Source: Poseidonocella sedimentorum
Lineage (GTDB): Bacteria; Pseudomonadota; Alphaproteobacteria; Rhodobacterales; Rhodobacteraceae
Assembly: GCF_900116005.1 (NCBI RefSeq)
Contig: NZ_FOYI01000002.1
Location: 124,001 to 188,000 of the forward strand
Length of the DNA stretch: 64,000 bases
Direction of reading: 5' to 3'
Part shown: one piece after another, positions 1 through 10,884 of the stretch
Layout of the letters: every line of letters starts with the position of its first letter
How positions within the stretch are numbered: position 1 is the first letter of the stretch
Notes under the pieces: generated by a model
The model's database searches: none
Told to the model about the DNA's origin: nothing
The model's input: only the letters and a program-made list of their open reading frames with translations
Position numbers and translations under genes: made by a program

Positions 1-598
1 GCCCGCGGGCCTCGCGGCGCACGTCCTTGATGTAGCAGCGGATACGGTCGTTCGGGCGATAGCTTTCGCGGCCGATCTTCTCGTTGCGGCGCAGCACGCC
101 CTCGCCACGGCCGATATCGACGATGACGTTGCCGTATTCCTCGCGCTTGACGACGCCGTTGATGATCGTGCCGGCGCGGTCCTTGAATTCTTCGTACTGA
201 CGGTCGCGCTCGGCTTCGCGGACCTTCTGCAATATGACCTGCTTGGCCGATTGCGCGGCGATCCGGCCCATGTCCACGGGCGGGATTTCCTCGACATACT
301 CATCGCCCACGGCCGGGTTTTCGAGGTACTGCCTGGCCTGCTCTACGGTCAGTTCCGCCTGATAGTTCTCAAGCTCTTCATCCTCGACCACGGTGCGCAC
401 GCGGGTGAATGTCGCGCGGCCGGTCTTGCGGTCGATGGTCACGCGGATGTCCATCTCCGAGCCGTAGCGGCTCTTGGCGGCGCGGGCGAGGCTCTCTTCC
501 ATCGCCTCCACCACGAGGCCCGGGTCGATCATCTTTTCGCGCGCCACGGCCTCCGCGGTCTGCAAAAGCTCAAGCTGGTTGGCGGATGTGATTGCCAT
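1..598 (-). CDS. nusA: Transcription termination/antitermination factor NusA (N-terminal part, cut by window edge)
   Basis: The minus-strand frame opens at an ATG at 598 and is still open at base 1, so only about the first 199 residues are present. They show the NusA N-terminal RNA-polymerase-binding domain (start [13 protein letters not shown]) followed, from about residue 135, by the beginning of the S1 RNA-binding domain ([18 protein letters not shown]). The KH domains lie outside the window. NusA binds RNA polymerase and modulates pausing, termination and antitermination. It starts 4 bases after the rimP stop codon, so the two are one operon (rimP-nusA, normally followed by infB). Identity is secure from order and sequence. 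Confidence 0.96.
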   Translation of the reverse strand, partial: MAITSANQLELLQTAEAVAREKMIDPGLVVEAMEESLARAAKSRYGSEMDIRVTIDRKTGRATFTRVRTVVEDEELENYQAELTVEQARQYLENPAVGDEYVEEIPPVDMGRIAAQSAKQVILQKVREAERDRQYEEFKDRAGTIINGVVKREEYGNVIVDIGRGEGVLRRNEKIGRESYRPNDRIRCYIKDVRREARG

Positions 599-602
599 GT
601 AC

Positions 603-1178
603 TCAGTCCTCCTGGCCATCAAGGATGGTGTCGATCTCATCAAACTGGCTTTCATCCACGGCGCCTGCGTCCTTGCGGCTGCGCAGCACATCGCGGATGA
701 GCTCATCTGTCAGGACCAGCTTGGCATCCGCCAGCCAGTCGAATTGCAGCCCGATCGTGCCCTCTTCGATCTCGATCAGGACCTCGCCGCCCTCGGTGCC
801 GGCGAGCGCGCCCTTGAAGCGGCGGCGGCCGTCGATCAGCTCCTGGGTCTCGATCTTGGCCTCGTAGCCCTGCCAGCTGTCGAAATCCTTCAGCCGGGTC
901 AGCGGCCGGTCGATTCCGGGCGAGGAGACTTCGAGCGTATAGGCGTCGATGATCGGATCCTCCACGTCGAGCACGGCGCTCACCGCGGTGGAAATCTCGG
1001 CGCAGTCATCGACCTCGATCCCGCCCTCGGGTTTTTCGGCCATGATCTGCAAGATCGGCGCCTTGCCGCCCATGAGGCGCACACGCACAAGCTCGAACCC
1101 CATGTCCTCGACAACGGGGGCGATGATTTCCGCGACTCGGCGGTCAATGGCGGCTCTGGCGATCAGGTCATTGCTCAT
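603..1178 (-). CDS. rimP: Ribosome maturation factor RimP
   Basis: This 191-residue protein is the normal RimP length. It helps assemble the 30S ribosomal subunit. The N-terminal part carries the family pattern [18 protein letters not shown], and the middle has the conserved [11 protein letters not shown] segment that links the two RimP domains. The frame stays open about 99 codons further upstream, but the ATG at 1178 ([10 protein letters not shown]) fits RimP proteins, whereas the extension is basic, low-complexity and crosses a terminator hairpin. It is followed at 4 bases by nusA. Expression is likely influenced by the hairpin at 1195-1217. Confidence 0.95.
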   Translation of the reverse strand: MSNDLIARAAIDRRVAEIIAPVVEDMGFELVRVRLMGGKAPILQIMAEKPEGGIEVDDCAEISTAVSAVLDVEDPIIDAYTLEVSSPGIDRPLTRLKDFDSWQGYEAKIETQELIDGRRRFKGALAGTEGGEVLIEIEEGTIGLQFDWLADAKLVLTDELIRDVLRSRKDAGAVDESQFDEIDTILDGQED

Positions 1179-1193
1179 CGGATCATCCAAACA

Positions 1194-1217
1194 CAAAAAA
1201 ACGGGCCCGCGGCCCGT
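1194..1217 (-). terminator. Intrinsic terminator / possible attenuator in the rimP leader
   Basis: Read on the minus strand, a 7-bp all-but-one G/C stem (ACGGGCC, loop GCG, GGCCCGT) is followed at once by seven T residues. It ends only about 16 bases before the rimP ATG. The gene to the right (katG) runs the other way, so there is no upstream minus-strand gene whose transcript it could end; it must act on the rimP-nusA leader itself. Premature terminators before rimP have been proposed as leader attenuators in proteobacteria; whether this matches that class is inference. Confidence 0.75.
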
Positions 1218-1373
1218 CGATATTTCCCGGTGGAACGTTCTGCCCGGAGGCCAACGCGCCGCTGTTGAGCCGCATATAGGCCCATGGCCGCCGATCCGCA
1301 ACCCAAAATCAAACCCATGGGGCGCGCACAGCCAGCGGCGCGATCCCCGGCAAGCCCCGGGGGCAGCTGTATT

Positions 1374-1411
1374 ATAGCCTTTTCCTATAACAAAATATAG
1401 AAAACAGAATT
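1374..1411 (+). promoter_or_regulatory. Candidate OxyR operator upstream of katG
   Basis: The sequence has ATAG-N7-CTAT (1374-1388), then, after 8 bases, another ATAG (1397-1400) with a poor fourth quarter-site. The OxyR consensus is four such quarter-sites spaced by 7. It lies about 100 bases before katG, a classical OxyR target. One spacer is 8 rather than 7 and the last quarter-site is degenerate, so this is a good but unproven site. Confidence 0.5.
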
Positions 1412-1480
1412 TTACCTTATGGCTACTCCCTGATAGCCGCAGATCTGACGGCGCGGACACCTCGCTTTCAGCCACGATAA

Positions 1481-3679
<2,199 letters not shown>

Positions 3680-3701
3680 TCGCGCCTCGGGTTTGAAACA
3701 G

Positions 3702-3736
3702 ACGCCTCCGGCTTTCGGGCCGGGGGCGTTTTCTTT
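3702..3736 (+). terminator. Intrinsic terminator of katG
   Basis: An 11-bp stem (ACGCCTCCGGC pairing with GCCGGGGGCGT, one G-T pair) with a TTTCGG-type loop is followed by TTTTCTTT. It lies 23 bases after the katG stop and just before the convergent epimerase gene. Confidence 0.88.
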
Positions 3737-3742
3737 GCTGCC

Positions 3743-4744
3743 TCAGAGCTGGTGGTATTCGCGGAACCAACCCGCGAACTCGGCCACGCCCGCCTCGACC
3801 GATGTGCCCATCTCCACTCCGGTCAGATCGCGCAGGAGCGACGTCTCGGCCCATGTCGCGGGCACGTCCCCGGGCTGGATATCCATCAGGATCTTCTCCG
3901 CCTCGCGCCCGAGGGCCCGCTCCAGCGCGCCGATGAAATCCAGAAGGCGCACAGGCTCGGCATTGCCGATGTTCACGATCCGATGCGGCGCGACGGGCGA
4001 GAGGCTGTCATGGGCCCCCACCGGCTTTCCCCGCTCCGGCGCGGCATCGATCAGCGCCTCGACCGCGCGCACGAGGTCGGTCACAAAGGTGAAATCGCGG
4101 CGCATGTCGCCATGGTTGAAGACCTTGATCGGCCGCCCCTTGAGGATCGCATCGGCAAAGAGCGAGGGCGCCATGTCCGGCCGGCCCCAGGGGCCGTAGA
4201 CGGTGAAGAACCGGAAAAATGTCATTGGGATATCAAAGAGATGGGCATAGGAGTGGCCCATCGCCTCGGTCGCCTTCTTGGTCGCCGCATAGAAGGACAT
4301 GGGCGTGTCGGTCTTGTCTGTCTCGCGATAGGGCATCTCGGTGTTCGCACCATAGACCGAGCTGGTGGAGGCGATGAGCAGATGCTTGACCGGATGGGCC
4401 CGCACGGCTTCCAGAAGCTCGAACCCGCCCTGCATGTTCGAGGTGAGGTAGGAACGCGGCTCTTCGATCGAATGGCGCACCCCGGCCTGCCCCGCGAAAT
4501 GCACGATCACCTCCGGCCGCTCCTCGGCCAGCAGATCGCGCAAAAGGCCCGGCGTCTCGACCCGGCCGGGCAGTTGGCGAAACCCGGACCGCCCGTCGAG
4601 CATGGCAAGCCGCGCCTGCTTGAGCGCAACGCTGTAGTAGTCGGTCAGCGCATCGAGCCCCACGACCTCGTGCCCCTGATCCAGGAGGCGCGAGACAAGG
4701 TGATAGCCGATGAAGCCCGACGACCCTGTAACCAGTAGTTTCAT
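3743..4744 (-). CDS. NAD-dependent nucleotide-sugar epimerase (UDP-glucuronate 4-epimerase type)
   Basis: A 333-residue extended short-chain dehydrogenase. The N-terminus MKLLVTGSSGFIGYHLVSRL is the GxxGxxG NAD-binding fold; the catalytic pair is the YxxxK of FYAATKKATE near residue 145; a Ser/Thr triad member is in IASTSSVYG. The set LDALTDYYSVALKQARL near residue 35 is typical of UDP-glucuronate 4-epimerases (LspL/CapI group), which make UDP-galacturonate for surface polysaccharide. The ATG at 4744 follows a purine-rich stretch and gives the expected N-terminus; the open frame to 4870 lacks homology. The exact sugar cannot be told from sequence alone. It stands alone, convergent with katG. 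Confidence 0.87.
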   Translation of the reverse strand: MKLLVTGSSGFIGYHLVSRLLDQGHEVVGLDALTDYYSVALKQARLAMLDGRSGFRQLPGRVETPGLLRDLLAEERPEVIVHFAGQAGVRHSIEEPRSYLTSNMQGGFELLEAVRAHPVKHLLIASTSSVYGANTEMPYRETDKTDTPMSFYAATKKATEAMGHSYAHLFDIPMTFFRFFTVYGPWGRPDMAPSLFADAILKGRPIKVFNHGDMRRDFTFVTDLVRAVEALIDAAPERGKPVGAHDSLSPVAPHRIVNIGNAEPVRLLDFIGALERALGREAEKILMDIQPGDVPATWAETSLLRDLTGVEMGTSVEAGVAEFAGWFREYHQL

Positions 4745-4894
4745 GCCCTTCGCCCCCTGCAACACACTTGGGCGCATGCGCCCGTGCGCTCTCCATCGCA
4801 ATTCGTCCGCCCGAGGAAAAGGGTGATTCGTCGAGTCACCTGCCCGATCCACGCGGCGGTTGCCCGCCATCGCCGGCCGCGCGGCGCCCCGGTT

Positions 4895-5905
4895 TCATGC
4901 GTCATCCCCCGCCGTAACCCCGCTGATCAGTTGATAGGACAGCAGGTCAGGCATCGTCGCCGGGTCGCGCCGCAGCGGGGTGATCCGGCGCGCGAGGGCT
5001 GCGATTTCCTCGGCCTCCGGCACCCAGGCCGGCGCGTCCTCCTCGGCGGTGAAGCGGAACGAGAGCGCGGCATCGGACCCCGACTGGACGAGCGTCGGCA
5101 GGTCGGCGGGATGCACCGTCCCGATGCGGGGGTAGCCGCCGATGGTCTGGCATTCAGCCAGCAGGACAAAGGGCGTGCCATCGCCTGTAATCTGGATATC
5201 GCCGGGGCCGATGATGTCGGAGACAAGGTCGCCCGCGTGGTGATTCGGCTGCCAGTCGGGGCAGAGAAGCTCCGCCGCCTGCCGGTTGGTCCGGGGGCCG
5301 ATCCGGAAGCGCGCGCCGGCAAACGCCGCGCGCAGGGGCGCGGGAAAGAGCCCGGTTTGCGGCCCCGGCAGGACCCGAAGGACGCCCCCCGAAAAGCGAT
5401 CCTCGGGCGACAGGAGCCGGCCCGCAAGCGCCTCATCACCCGGCGCCGTGGCGCAAGGCAGACTGTCTCCCGGCGCGAGCCACCGCCCGAGCCCCGCCGC
5501 GATATGAGCCGACCGGCTGCCCAGCAGAGGCGCGCTGTCGATGGATCCCGCCGGGGTCAGATACCCCACCGCACCGCGCCGTACCGCGCCGATCTCGAGC
5601 CCTTCGCCAGGGTGCAACCGATGGGTCGCGGACCACGCAAGCGCGCGCCCGTCGATCCGGGCGGCCATCGGCGCGCCGGTCAGGGCGAAGGTGATGGGGG
5701 CGTCGACCGAGAACGCGCCGCCGGTGCCGGGCAGCTCCAGCCCGGCAAGCGGGCTCCGCGCGCCCAGCAGCGCCGCCGCCTCGGCCAGCGCCCGCCGATC
5801 CAGAGCCCCGCCGCGCGCGAGCCCCGAGGCGAGCAGGCCGGGCCGCCCGCCATCCTGCACCGAAGCCGCGGGCCCGATCCGGTGGACCGTCAGTGCGGCG
5901 CTCAT
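4895..5905 (-). CDS. pxpC: 5-oxoprolinase subunit C (biotin-dependent carboxyltransferase-like, KipA family)
   Basis: A 336-residue protein matching the PxpC/KipA family, including the N-terminal pattern SVQDGGRPG and the later NHHAGDLVSD and QTIGGYPRIGTV segments. PxpABC hydrolyses 5-oxoproline (pyroglutamate), a damage product of glutamine, to glutamate using ATP. The ATG overlaps the stop of pxpB by 4 bases (ATGA), so the two subunits are translationally coupled. The third subunit gene, pxpA (LamB/YcsF family), is not beside them and was not found in this window; it may lie elsewhere in the genome. Confidence 0.9.
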   Translation of the reverse strand: MSAALTVHRIGPAASVQDGGRPGLLASGLARGGALDRRALAEAAALLGARSPLAGLELPGTGGAFSVDAPITFALTGAPMAARIDGRALAWSATHRLHPGEGLEIGAVRRGAVGYLTPAGSIDSAPLLGSRSAHIAAGLGRWLAPGDSLPCATAPGDEALAGRLLSPEDRFSGGVLRVLPGPQTGLFPAPLRAAFAGARFRIGPRTNRQAAELLCPDWQPNHHAGDLVSDIIGPGDIQITGDGTPFVLLAECQTIGGYPRIGTVHPADLPTLVQSGSDAALSFRFTAEEDAPAWVPEAEEIAALARRITPLRRDPATMPDLLSYQLISGVTAGDDA

Positions 5906-6657
5906 CGCAGCCGCTCCAGAACCGCGCCGCCCAGTCCGTCACCCGCCTCCCGGTCCAGCCGCTCCAGCTCGGCGCCGCTCACCGCCCGGAAGCGCAGGGC
6001 ATCGCCGGGCTGGAGGGCAAAGGGTCGCTCCGCTTCCGGCTGGAAGACGCGCAGCGCGCAGCGCCCCACCTGACGCCAGCCGGTCGGCGAGGGATTGGCA
6101 AAGAGCACAAGCTGGCGCAGCGCGGCGACGAGGGCACCGGCGGGGACCTCGCGGGTGAGCGATGTGCGGCGCGGCACGTTCCACTGCGGCGGGAGCAGCC
6201 CCAGATAGGGCTGGCCGGGCGCGAATCCGATGGCCAGCACGCGGGTCTCGGTTTCCGTCAGCGCGCGAATCGCCTCCGCTTCGGAGAGGCCCGCGAGCCG
6301 CGCCATCTCCCCAAGCTCCGGCGCGTCGGCCCCTTCGAAGCAAGCCGGAATGATCCAGCGCCGGCGCGGTGGCGGGGCCGCCGTGGCCGCATCCGCCCCG
6401 TCCAGCATCGCGCGCAGCGCCTCGGCAAGCGCCGCGCGGCTGGTCACAGCCGGATCGAAGCGGAGGTAGAGCGAGGCAAGCGCGGGGACAATTTCCAGAA
6501 CTCCGTCCAGATCGGCGGCCTCGGCGCGCGCGCGAAACGCCTGCACCGCCGCGTTGGCCTCTTCGGTCAGGGCCGTGGCGAAGCGCAGGACCAGACCGTC
6601 CAGCCCATGGGGCAAAAGCTCAGGCGCGGATCTCTGCGGAGAGCCCGTCATCGCCAC
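5902..6657 (-). CDS. pxpB: 5-oxoprolinase subunit B (KipI / allophanate hydrolase subunit 1 family)
   Basis: A 251-residue PxpB/KipI protein. Recognisable family segments are IVPALASLYLRFDP, AIGFAPGQPYLGLLP and ANPSPTGWRQVGRC. It works with PxpC in ATP-dependent opening of 5-oxoproline. The start could be the ATG at 6657 or the next one two codons on; neither changes the domain. It begins 15 bases after the stop of the ABC exporter gene, so it may be co-transcribed with it, and it overlaps pxpC by 4 bases. Confidence 0.9.
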   Translation of the reverse strand: MAMTGSPQRSAPELLPHGLDGLVLRFATALTEEANAAVQAFRARAEAADLDGVLEIVPALASLYLRFDPAVTSRAALAEALRAMLDGADAATAAPPPRRRWIIPACFEGADAPELGEMARLAGLSEAEAIRALTETETRVLAIGFAPGQPYLGLLPPQWNVPRRTSLTREVPAGALVAALRQLVLFANPSPTGWRQVGRCALRVFQPEAERPFALQPGDALRFRAVSGAELERLDREAGDGLGGAVLERLR

Positions 6658-6672
6658 CGCCCAGCCCGGGCC

Positions 6673-8496
6673 TCAGCCCGTGTTGCGCTGGAAAAAGCCG
6701 AGGATCCGGCCATAGCGCCCCTTGGCCTTCTTCTGTTGCTCGACCGCGAGGTTGAACAACGACCGATAGGCCTTGCTGCTCTCGACCAGCTCCTCATGCG
6801 CGCCGAAGGCGACGAGCTTGCCGTCCTTCATCACCATGATCCGGTCGACCCATTCCAGCGTCGAGGGGCGGTGGGTGATGAAGAGGATCGTGCTGTCGCT
6901 CTCGCGGCCCAGTGTCGCCTTCATGATCGCCCGTTCGTTTTCCCCGTCGAGCGCGCTCGTGGCCTCGTCGTAGATGTAGACCTTGGCCTGTTTGACCAGT
7001 GCTCGGGCGATGCCGACGCGCTGTTTCTGGCCGCCGGAGAGCGAGGTACCATTGGGGCCGACGGGCGTGTCGAGGCCCTTCTCCAACTGGGCCGCAAAGC
7101 CGCTTACGGCGGCGCGGTCGGCGGCATCGGTGATCTCTTCGGGCGTGGCGTCGGCCCGCCCGTCGGCGATATTGTCGCGCAGGCTCCCCTCAAAGAGGAA
7201 CACGTCCTGCGAGATGAGCGCCACATGGCGGCGCAGCTCGGCCTCGGGGATGGTGTTGATGTCCACGCCGCCGATGAGAATCCGCCCCGAGGTCGGCGGA
7301 TAGAACCCCTGCACCAGATCAACGAGCGTCGTCTTGCCCGCCCCGGACCGCCCGACGATGGCCACCCGCTCGCCGGGTTTGATCGCGGCCTGCACCCCGT
7401 GCAGCGCAGGCGAGCTGGCGTCGTATTCGAAGCTCACATCCTCGAAGGTGATCGACGGCGCGACATCATCGAGCGAACCCTCGCCGCGCGAGTCATTCGG
7501 ATCCGGCTGATCGAGAAAGGCGAACATGTCCTCGACGTGGACAAGATTGCGCTGGACCGCGACCATGGTCTTGGTGATGCGCTCCGCGGGCTGGTAGGCC
7601 AGCAGGAAGGCCGTGATGAAGGCGGTGAATTCGCCGGGGGTCTTGCCCTGGCTGAGGGTCTGCCAGCTGGCATAGATCACGAAGAGCCCGATGCAGATGC
7701 CGCCCAGAAGCTCCATCAGCGGCACGGTGGCCGAAGTCGCGCGCGCGATCGCGTAGAGCCGCTTTTCCATCGCGGCAACGGCATCGGAAAACCGCGCGAA
7801 GGATTTTTCCTCCAGCCCGTAGGACTTCACCGTCTTGATCCCGCTGATCGCCTCGATCCCCGCGGTCGAGATGTTGCCCGCCAGCTCGGCCTGCGCCTTG
7901 GACAGCTCGCGCACGCGGCGGGTCAGGTTGCTCACCAGAAAGAAGATCAGCGGAAAGAGCACGGCGGTGACGAGCGACATCACCGGATCCTGCCAGATCA
8001 TGACACCCACAAGGGCGATGAGCGTCAGGATATCGGTGAGGAACTTGTTGGTGAGCGCGAGCACGACCTGCCCGCAGGCCGATCCCCAGAGGTTGACCTT
8101 GGCCATGTGGCGCGGCGCGGCGATGCCGGCGAATTCCTGAACGTTCTGGAAGAGGAATTTGCGGAAGACCTGTTTCTGATAGCGGATCGCGACCTTGCGG
8201 TTGATCTGCACCGAGAGGATCGAGTTGACGTATTGGCTCAGGCTCTTGCCCAGCGAGACCCCGATCACCAGCAGCGCGACGCCGATCGCCGCCGAGGCAT
8301 TGGCCGCGACGAAAACCTCGTTGACGATGAGCTTGGTGGACCAGGCCAGCGCCGCGGTGAACCCAGCGACCGCGAGCATGCAGATGAGCGAGCCGATGAA
8401 CAGCTTGCGCAGGGGGATGACGGATTCGACGAGCAGCCGCCGAATCGCCTGCCGGGTCGATGGGGTGCTGAGGTCGCTTCTGGTCTCTTCTTTCAT
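6673..8496 (-). CDS. ABC exporter, fused membrane and ATPase domains (MsbA-like)
   Basis: A 607-residue half-transporter. Residues about 30-320 form a six-helix ABC membrane domain. The ATPase domain follows with Walker A GRSGAGKTT (about 388), signature LSGGQKQR (about 493), Walker B VYIYDEATSALD (about 513) and the switch segment ITHRPSTLEW, where His is followed by Arg-Pro. The family (MsbA/lipid A or drug exporters) pumps lipids or hydrophobic compounds outwards as a homodimer. It stands just before pxpB (15 bases) and after a marR gene that may control it. The substrate is unknown. Confidence 0.88.
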   Translation of the reverse strand: MKEETRSDLSTPSTRQAIRRLLVESVIPLRKLFIGSLICMLAVAGFTAALAWSTKLIVNEVFVAANASAAIGVALLVIGVSLGKSLSQYVNSILSVQINRKVAIRYQKQVFRKFLFQNVQEFAGIAAPRHMAKVNLWGSACGQVVLALTNKFLTDILTLIALVGVMIWQDPVMSLVTAVLFPLIFFLVSNLTRRVRELSKAQAELAGNISTAGIEAISGIKTVKSYGLEEKSFARFSDAVAAMEKRLYAIARATSATVPLMELLGGICIGLFVIYASWQTLSQGKTPGEFTAFITAFLLAYQPAERITKTMVAVQRNLVHVEDMFAFLDQPDPNDSRGEGSLDDVAPSITFEDVSFEYDASSPALHGVQAAIKPGERVAIVGRSGAGKTTLVDLVQGFYPPTSGRILIGGVDINTIPEAELRRHVALISQDVFLFEGSLRDNIADGRADATPEEITDAADRAAVSGFAAQLEKGLDTPVGPNGTSLSGGQKQRVGIARALVKQAKVYIYDEATSALDGENERAIMKATLGRESDSTILFITHRPSTLEWVDRIMVMKDGKLVAFGAHEELVESSKAYRSLFNLAVEQQKKAKGRYGRILGFFQRNTG

Positions 8497-8547
8497 GGGC
8501 AGGGTCTTATATGATGGCGCGCGGCGGGGCCACGCAAGAATGCGCCC

Positions 8548-8988
8548 TCAATCGGTCTCGAGCGCTGCGCGCAGATCGCGCAGGATCGGCAGGATCGCCC
8601 GCGCGCGCTCTTGCCCCAGATCGCCGATGATCTGCGAAATCAGCGGCGACAGTGCGGCCAGTGCGTCATCGCGGGCCTGAAGCCCGGCGGGGCTGATGGT
8701 CACGCGTTTGCGCCGGGCGTCGTCCCAGTCGGGGCGGATATGCACATGGCCCGCGCTCTCCAGCCGCCGCAGCGTGTTGGTCATCGCGCCGCGGGTGACG
8801 TGAAAGCTCCGGGCGAGTTGGGCGGGCGTCTTTTCATCGCTGGCGCGGGCGAGCTGGTTGAGCACGGAGAAATGCGAGATTTCCATGCCCGCCGGCAGGA
8901 CCCGGGTCAGCCGGCTGCGCAGGAGCTGATCGGCGGTGAATATCTCGCTGAAGAGCGCGACCGCCAGCGCGCTTTCGGCCTCATCCAT
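8548..8988 (-). CDS. MarR-family transcriptional regulator
   Basis: A 146-residue winged-helix protein. The recognition region FHVTRGAMTNTLRRLESAGHV and the wing DARRKRVTISPAG are typical of MarR proteins, which are dimeric repressors released by small ligands. The frame is open further upstream, but the ATG at 8988 (MDEAESALAVALF) starts at the right place for the family. This start overlaps the last 8 bases of the preceding amidase gene, so the two are translationally coupled. It is 51 bases upstream of the ABC exporter gene, a likely target. Confidence 0.88.
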   Translation of the reverse strand: MDEAESALAVALFSEIFTADQLLRSRLTRVLPAGMEISHFSVLNQLARASDEKTPAQLARSFHVTRGAMTNTLRRLESAGHVHIRPDWDDARRKRVTISPAGLQARDDALAALSPLISQIIGDLGQERARAILPILRDLRAALETD

Positions 8989-9823
8989 GCGGATCGGGGC
9001 CGTCAAAAGGCGCATCGGCCAAAACCGAAGGGATTCGCGCCCGCGCCTGCGCCACGGCCTCGGGATCAAGATCGACGTAGCAAATACCGGGCGCCGTGCC
9101 GCCATCGGTGAGCACCTCGCCCCAGGGCGAAACCGCGAGGCTATGGCCATGGGTCCGGCGGCTCTTGCCGGTCTCGGAAGGGTGCAGCCCGGTCTGGGCC
9201 GGCGCGAGCACGTAGGCGCCCGTCTCGATCGCGCGCGCGCGCAGCAACGGCTCCCAGTGGGCGGCGCCGGTCACGTGGGAGAACGCCGCGGGGACCGCAA
9301 GCACGCCCGCCCCCGCCTGCGCGAGGCGGCGGTAGAGATGTGGGAAGCGCAGATCGTAGCAGATGCTCATCCCCAGCCGCTGCGCGCCCAGCGCGGCGGT
9401 GACAGCGCGCGCGCCGGGCCGGAATCCGGCCGATTCGCGATAGGTCTCTTCCTCGGTCACGGCCACGTCGAACATGTGGATCTTGTCGTAACGCGCCGCG
9501 ATCGCCCCGTCCGGCGAGATCAGGAAGGAACGGTTGGCAAAGCGCCCGTCCGGATCGGCGGTCTTGAGCGCCAGCGAGCCAATGAGGACCCAGATCCCGA
9601 GCGCCGCCGCCTCTTCGCGCAGGCCCGCGAGCGTCGGATCATCGGCCTCGGAAGAGAGTACCCGGTCCTGATGCTCGCGGCTGGACGAGACGCAATTGGT
9701 GACTTCGGGCGTCAGGACGACTCGCGCGCCGCCTTCCGCCGCCTCACGCAGAAAGGCGCGCGTCACCGGCAGGTTGGCCACCGGGTCGTCGGAGCTGCAA
9801 AGCTGGATCAGGGCCGCGCGCAT
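8981..9823 (-). CDS. Carbon-nitrogen hydrolase (nitrilase superfamily, Nit1-like amidase)
   Basis: A 280-residue nitrilase-fold enzyme. The catalytic Glu-Lys-Cys triad is visible as E in VVLTPEVTN (about 40), K in YDKIHMFD (about 113) and C in MSICYDLRFP (about 153). The IHMFD and YDLRFP patterns match the Nit1/NitA branch, whose characterised members are deaminated-glutathione amidases; here it sits directly after glutaredoxin grxC, which fits a glutathione-related role. Start: ATG at 9823; a GTG one codon earlier is possible. The protein overlaps marR by 8 bases. Confidence 0.88.
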   Translation of the reverse strand: MRAALIQLCSSDDPVANLPVTRAFLREAAEGGARVVLTPEVTNCVSSSREHQDRVLSSEADDPTLAGLREEAAALGIWVLIGSLALKTADPDGRFANRSFLISPDGAIAARYDKIHMFDVAVTEEETYRESAGFRPGARAVTAALGAQRLGMSICYDLRFPHLYRRLAQAGAGVLAVPAAFSHVTGAAHWEPLLRARAIETGAYVLAPAQTGLHPSETGKSRRTHGHSLAVSPWGEVLTDGGTAPGICYVDLDPEAVAQARARIPSVLADAPFDGPDPHG

Positions 9824-9829
9824 CACCGC

Positions 9830-10087
9830 TCAGGCCGCCAGCAGCGCGTCGAGTTTTCCCGCCCGGTCGAGCGCGTAGAGATCGTCGCAGCCGCCCACAT
9901 GGATATCGCCGACGAAAATCTGCGGCACGGTCCGGCCGCCCTGGCTGCGCTGGACCATCTCGGCGCGTTTGTTCGGCTCGCTGGAGATGTCGATTTCGGA
10001 GAAGCTCACGCCCTTCTGGCTCAGCAGGCGTTTGGCGGCGTGGCAATAGCCGCAGAGCGGCGAGGTGTAGATGTCGATGGTTTGCAT
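9830..10087 (-). CDS. grxC: Glutaredoxin 3
   Basis: An 85-residue glutaredoxin, the usual length, with the dithiol active site CGYC at residues 11-14 and the cis-proline motif GRTVPQIFVG plus the HVGGCDDL glutathione-binding segment. It reduces protein disulphides and ribonucleotide reductase using glutathione. The ATG at 10087 follows AAGGGCGATCCC, a good ribosome-binding site; the longer open frame is not conserved. Operon: comF, grxC, amidase, marR. Confidence 0.94.
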   Translation of the reverse strand: MQTIDIYTSPLCGYCHAAKRLLSQKGVSFSEIDISSEPNKRAEMVQRSQGGRTVPQIFVGDIHVGGCDDLYALDRAGKLDALLAA

Positions 10088-10122
10088 GGGATCGCCCTTC
10101 GATAGGTGAGTTGACCCACTAT

Positions 10123-10884
10123 CTAGGCGTCCCGCGCCGCGCGTGCCAGTGATACCACGCAAACCCGCCGCGCGCCTGCGTCAAGACAGGCCTCTGTTGC
10201 CGCGGAAAAGGTCGCTCCGCTCGTCATGACATCATCGACGATAAGGACCGGCTTGCCCGAAAGCCGTGCGCGGTGCCGCGGCGCGACGCGCAGACGGTTG
10301 CTCAGCTCGGCGAACCGAGCGTCGCGGTCCTTGCCCTTGAGGCTTTCGGTGCGGCTGTGGCGCTCCAGCAGATCGGGCACACAGGTGAGGCCTTCGACAT
10401 CGGCGATGCCGCGCGCGAGCAGTCCGGCCTGATTGTAGCGGCGCTTCATCATCCGGCTCCAGTGGAGCGGTACGGGCGCGACCAGCATGTCTGGCGCGAG
10501 GATTTCGCGCGCCGCGCGGGCCATCCAGCGGGCGGCGGGCCGGGCGATGTCGTCGCGGTCCGAATGCTTGAGCTGGAGGATGAGCTGGCGCGCGCGCCCT
10601 TCGTAATGCAGCGCAGCGCGCCCCGCATCCCACGGGCGCGGCGTTTCGGTGCAGGCCTCGCAGACGATCTCTTCGGCGAATTCCATCGGCCCAGCCCCGC
10701 CGGGCACATGGGCGCCGCAAAGGTGACAGAGCGGCCCTTCGATGAACGGCGTCTGGCGCCAGCAGGACCCGCAGAGGCCGAATTCGCCCTCAACCATCTC
10801 GCCGCAGCCGAGGCACCGCGCGGGATAGACCACGCGCAAAGCCGTTTGAAGCACCCCGGCAAAGACAGTATTCTCAAGTTTCAT
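10123..10884 (-). CDS. comF: ComF-family phosphoribosyltransferase-like protein
   Basis: A 253-residue protein. The N-terminal third has zinc-finger cysteines (CLGCGEM, CGSCWRQTP, CHLCGAH, CEAC) and the C-terminus carries the PRPP-binding loop VLIVDDVMTSGATF. ComF-family proteins act in DNA uptake in competent bacteria, but the biochemical role is unclear. The start codon at 10882-10884 shares the tetranucleotide CATG with the start codon of the divergent methyltransferase, so the two 5' ends necessarily overlap. Confidence 0.9.
   Translation of the reverse strand: MKLENTVFAGVLQTALRVVYPARCLGCGEMVEGEFGLCGSCWRQTPFIEGPLCHLCGAHVPGGAGPMEFAEEIVCEACTETPRPWDAGRAALHYEGRARQLILQLKHSDRDDIARPAARWMARAAREILAPDMLVAPVPLHWSRMMKRRYNQAGLLARGIADVEGLTCVPDLLERHSRTESLKGKDRDARFAELSNRLRVAPRHRARLSGKPVLIVDDVMTSGATFSAATEACLDAGARRVCVVSLARAARDA

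Noticed and set aside
603-1475. RimP with a 99-residue N-terminal extension
   Set aside because: The extension crosses the leader terminator and is not RimP-like; the ATG at 1178 is preferred.
5893-8514. 873-codon plus-strand frame opposite pxpB and the ABC exporter
   Set aside because: Both minus-strand genes have clear domains; the antisense product has no recognisable family.
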